Source of the DNA: Lentisphaeria bacterium | GTDB lineage: Bacteria > Verrucomicrobiota > Lentisphaeria > Victivallales > Victivallaceae | DNA: 64,000 nt | Direction: 5' to 3' | Assembly: GCA_022009855.1 (NCBI GenBank) | Contig: CP091727.1 | Span: forward strand, 2,046,001-2,110,000 | Part shown: positions 60,405 to 64,000 of the stretch, piece by piece | Layout: every line of letters begins with the position of its first letter | Numbering within the stretch: the first letter of the stretch is position 1 | Position numbers and translations under genes: made by a program | Notes under the pieces: model-generated | Databases searched by the model: none | What the model saw: only the letters and a program-made list of their open reading frames with translations | Told to the model about the DNA's origin: nothing

Positions 60405-60426
60405 TGTCAGAATTCTGTCAGAATTG
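60405..60426 (+). promoter_or_regulatory. PhoB/OmpR-type direct repeat operator
   Basis: TGTCAGAATTC (60405-60415) immediately followed by TGTCAGAATTG (60416-60426): two half-sites in direct orientation with an 11-base period, the spacing used by OmpR-family regulators. It abuts the -35 box of the efflux genes. Confidence 0.7.
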
Positions 60427-60454
60427 TTGCAACTTCCTCTCTCTGTGTTATGGT
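60427..60454 (+). promoter_or_regulatory. Predicted promoter of the efflux genes
   Basis: TTGCAA (60427-60432), a 16-base spacer, TATGGT (60449-60454). Confidence 0.5.
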
Positions 60455-60505
60455 ATGTTTCTGAATCTACAGAAGAAAATCAACGTCAACGGCAATGGAG
60501 GGACC

Positions 60506-61677
60506 ATGACCGGAGTTCGATATTTGTTGTTTTTCGCTGTCGCCGGAGTGATGATCGGGGGAAGCGGTTGTTCAAAAGAGCAGAAGAAGCAGGTTGAGGA
60601 ACGGTCGACGCGGGTGACGCTCGAACCGCTTCAGAAACGGATTTTCCGGCGGCAGATTCCGGTGCAGGGAACTGTCTGGCCGGTGGAATATGCGACCATT
60701 TCCGCCAAGATCAGCGGGACGCTGGAGCTGCTCAAGGTCGACGAAGGCGATGTTCGAAAAAAGGACGATGTCCTCTTCGGCATCGACCGCCAGGTGCTGA
60801 AGAACCAGGTGACCATGCGGGAGGATGAAATTACCGTCAAAAACGCCGAACTGGAGAGCGCCCGCATCGCTCTGGAGAGTGCGAAGATTTCCGAACGCAA
60901 GGCCACGCTCGACTACGAGCGGTTTCTGACCCTCTGGCAGTCGAAGGCGACCAGCCAGACCGAATTCGAAACCTACGAGACCGCCTATAAGAAGGCGAAG
61001 ACCGACGTCCGGAACGCCCAGGCCGCAATTGCCAACGCCGAAGCGCAGCTCAAACAGGCGCAGAGCAACCTCGTCATCGCCGAGAAGAACCTGGACGATT
61101 CCATCGTCAAGGCACCCCTTCGACTGCATCATCACCGACAAATATGTCGAGGAGAACGAGTATGTGACCGCCGGGCAGAACATCCTCAAGCTGGAGAATC
61201 AGAAGAATCTTGAGGTGATCTGCTATATCAGCGCGGTCTATTACGACCAGGTCGAGGCGGGGCGCACTCCGGTGCGTTTCATGCTTGACGGCGTCGACAA
61301 AGGGCGCGCCGTGGTAACCTACAAAGCGCCGAGCATCGATCCGGAGAGCCGGACTTTCAAGCTGAAAATGCTCGTGCCGCCGGAGGTCAAACTGGTCAGC
61401 GGCACGCTGTGCGACATCTCCATCATTCTGGAGGAGAAGGGAGGCGTACGGACTGCCCGCCGACGCGCTTCTCCTGCGGGCCAACGACCGTTACATCGTC
61501 TACGCCATCGGTCCGGACAATCGGGCGAAAAGTTTCGATGTGGTGCGCGGCATCGTGGATGGAAAGTATTGCGAAGTGTTGAATGCGACGGAACTTCTGA
61601 AGGAACGGTTCGTCGTAACCGGACAGACCTTCGTCAACAACGGCTCGTTGCTCCGCGAGATCAAGACGAAGCAGTAA
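60506..61677 (+). CDS. RND efflux periplasmic adaptor (membrane fusion protein)
   Basis: About 389 residues after removing extra bases at 61115-61118 and 61443-61444. N-terminal lipoprotein signal with the lipobox end IGGSGC. HlyD-type body: barrel-sandwich half (QIPVQGTVWPVEYATISAKISGTLELLKVDEGD), a long helical hairpin, then VEENEYVTAGQNILKLEN and a C-terminal beta domain with GLPADALLLRAND and KERFVVTGQTFVNNGS. Joins the inner-membrane RND pump to an outer-membrane channel. Confidence 0.9.
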
Positions 61678-61692
61678 CGGGGAGGCAGTCGC

Positions 61693-64000
61693 ATGTTTCT
61701 GAGTCAATGGTCTGTCCGCCGCCCGATCGCAATGACCACCTTTATCATTGTGCTGGTGATGATCGGCGTCAGTCTCTATCCCCGGATCAGCATCGATCTG
61801 CTGCCGAATATGGAAGTGCCGATGGTGCTGGTGCGCTGCGAGTACGAAGGTGCCAGCCCGACGGAGATCGAGGTCGAAGTCGTCAAGCGGATCGAGGACG
61901 CGGTCTCGTCGCTGGACGGCATCAAACATATCACCAGCACCTCGATGGAGGATGAGGCGCGCATCCAGCTGGAATTCAACATGGGGACCGACGTCGACGT
62001 CGCCGCCACCGACATCCGCGAGGCGCTGAACCGCATCCGGACCGATCTGCCCGATGGCGCCGACGAACCCACGATCCGGAAGATCGACACCAATGCAACC
62101 ACCGTGGTGCAGGCGTTTCTGGTTGGAGACCGCACGCAGGATGATCTGTATGATTACGCCGATGACGTGATCGCCGACCGTTTCTCCTCGGTGCCGGGGG
62201 TCGGCGAGGTGCGCGTCTACGGCGCGAACGAGATGCAGATTCACGTGCTGCTTGACCGGGCGAAGTTGACCGCGATGAACCTGACGATCAATGACGTCGT
62301 CACCAAGCTCCGGGAGAACAACGTCCGTGAACCGCTGGGGCGCATCCAGTTCGACAAGGGGAGAAGAACGTCACCTTCGACGGTGACTTCAAGGATTTTG
62401 AACAGATCAAGGCGCTGGAGATCGGAAAATTCAAAAACAAGCGGGTTTACCTGCGCGATGTTGCGGATGTGAAATTAATGAGCCGCGAGGTGCGCAGCAA
62501 AGCCTATGTGAACGGCAAGCCCGCGGCCCGGTTCCGGATTGTCAAGAAGGGAGAGGCCAACGCGGTCGAAGTGATCCGGGGGATCCGCGAACGGTTCGAC
62601 GCAATGGTGCGCAACGGTGAACTGCCGACCGGCATGGAGCTTTTCTGGTTCACCGACTCCGGCGCGTTCATTCAGGCGTCGGTCGACGACGCCTGGAGCA
62701 GCATCATCACCGGAATCATTCTGACGGCGGTTCTGCTTTTTCTCTTCCTGCACGAACCGAGGTCGACTTTCATCGTGATGATTTCGATGCCGATTTCGGT
62801 GATCGTGACCTTTGCGGTCATGGCCTATTTCAACTATTCGTTCAACATCATGACGCTGCTGTCGCTGGGCTGTTCGGTCGGCGTGCTGGTGACCAACTCC
62901 ATCGTGGTGATTGAAAACATCTTCAAGCATCTGGACCGGGGAGAATCGATCAAAACCGCCGCGGAACGGGGTACCGACGAGGTGATTGCGGCGGTGTCGG
63001 CAAGTGCACTCACCAATGTGGTGGTGTTTGTGCCGGTGATGATGATGAGCACCCGGATCGGCACGATGATGGTGCCGTTCGCCGGCGTGATGGTGGCGGC
63101 GACGCTGGTTTCGCTCTTCATCAGTTTCACTCTGACGCCGATTCTTTCCTGCGTGCTGCTGAAGCGGAAGAAGGGGGTGGAAGCGGGACAGGCAACCGGC
63201 TTTCTCGCAAAGCTGTTTACGCCCTGGGATCGGGGGGTACGACTGGCTCTGTCGGAAGTTCGACCGGAGCATCGAATGGACCGCGCGTCATCCGAAATCG
63301 CTGATTCTGGCGGTACTGGCGCTTTCTGCGGCGGTGTTTTTCTGGGTGGTGCCGCAGGTGGGGCTCTCCTTCCTGCCTTTCTGCGACCAGGGGAGATCCG
63401 GGTCAAGTTCGAGTTTCCGACCAACTACAATCTGGAGACCACCGATCGGTTGATCCGTGAGGCGGCTGATCACTTGAAAAAGTTCGATTTTGTCCGCGGC
63501 ATGTCGATCACCGTGGGCGATTCCGACGGTGGCGGCGGCCAGATCTCTTCGGCCGTCTACATCGGGCAGATCACGCTGCGTACGACGGATAAATTTGAAC
63601 GCGAGGAGTCGATCTACGACCTGCAGGCCCAGTTGCGCAAGGAGCTTGCCTATCTGGACAATTGTCGGGTGACGCTGTCGATTCCGGCGACCTTCGGCGG
63701 CAGCGGCGCGGAAATCCGCTGCGTGATGAACGGCAACGATCTGGATGTGCTGGAAGAGGCGGAAATGGCGGTGATGGAGAAACTGCCGACCATGGGAATC
63801 GTCCGTGACGTTGACTCCAGCCGCCGGGAACGCAAACCGAACATCAACATCACGCCGCGGCGTACGGTACTGCAGAATCTGGATATGTCGGCCAATGAGT
63901 TGTACGAATACCTGCTCGGTTCGCTCGACGGCATCGAGGTCGGCGACTACCGGGCGGGGGCGCGGACCTTCGACATCCGGGTCAAGAATCAGAAGGAGTA
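61693..64000 (+). CDS. RND-family efflux transporter (partial)
   Basis: Truncated by the window end; about 769 residues are present after corrections at 62358-62361 (missing G), 63232-63237 (extra G) and 63390-63393 (missing G). Opening FLSQWSVRRPIAMTTFIIVLVMIG and the repeated porter domains (DLLPNMEVPMVLVRCEYEGASPTEIE), then TAVLLFLFLHEPRSTFIVMISMPISV and the TM4 region VLVTNSIVVIENIFKH are the AcrB-like proton-pump layout. A third gene, the outer-membrane channel, would be downstream. Confidence 0.92.

Overview
The window looks like a chromosomal segment of a GC-rich, anaerobic PVC-group bacterium, most likely Lentisphaerota (Victivallis-like). The pointers are a complete Rnf ferredoxin:NAD+ oxidoreductase operon, a Lentisphaerae-style prepilin-like protein with a DG-H tail motif, several carbohydrate-active enzymes, and ordinary bacterial translation operons. 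The taxonomic call is an inference from gene style. I saw no rRNA or tRNA gene and no CRISPR array.

Layout. 1-6.9 kb: amrA-lptG on the minus strand, then a GH78-like rhamnosidase and a convergent GH42-like hydrolase. 7.0-9.0 kb: a large inverted repeat built of 53-base and 138-base sub-repeats around one AT-rich orphan membrane-protein gene. 9.1-13.7 kb (minus): ptsN-like EIIA, zinc-ribbon protein, pyrE, secA. 14-19.4 kb: rnfABCDGE. 19.6-22.2 kb: rpsP-khpA-trmD-rplS-rnhB. 22.3-29 kb: thrS, infC (AUU start), rpmI, rplT, pheS, pheT. 29-34.4 kb: ribH, nusB, ftsY, ribD, ribE, an unknown gene, pdxJ. 34.4-38.8 kb: murJ, a small conserved-looking protein, prmC, a TtcA-like PP-loop protein, a phosphoesterase. 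38.9-40.6 kb: an IS1380-type element with clear ends. 40.8-42.9 kb: a secreted flavinylated protein, an unknown protein, the prepilin-like protein. 43.0-44.4 kb: an IS4-type element inserted inside the first codons of larC. 44.4-47.6 kb: larC converging on dxs. 47.7-50.2 kb: an Mla-type lipid transport set. 50.2-54.4 kb: a UvrD-type helicase, an AraC regulator, a GH99/WbsX-like protein. 54.3-57.9 kb: obg and rpmA on the minus strand, an EamA transporter and a TrmB-type regulator in divergent orientation. 57.9-64 kb: a two-component system followed by an RND efflux pair, the last gene cut by the window end.

Two local regulatory circuits can be read from the DNA: matching TGTCG/CGACA palindromes in front of both the TrmB-type regulator and the divergent EamA transporter, and an 11-base direct repeat of PhoB/OmpR type directly upstream of the promoter of the efflux genes that follow the two-component system.

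Caution. About 48 single-base insertions or deletions break reading frames across the window (roughly one per 1.3 kb), in both directions, mostly in runs of G, C, A or T, and in many essential genes (secA, thrS, pheS, pheT, rplS, rpmA, nusB). In every completed gene, correcting the listed slips gives one uninterrupted full-length protein whose length fits the coordinates. I treat them as sequencing or assembly indels, so genes are annotated across the slips and the slip positions are given. Start and stop coordinates are those of the raw sequence.
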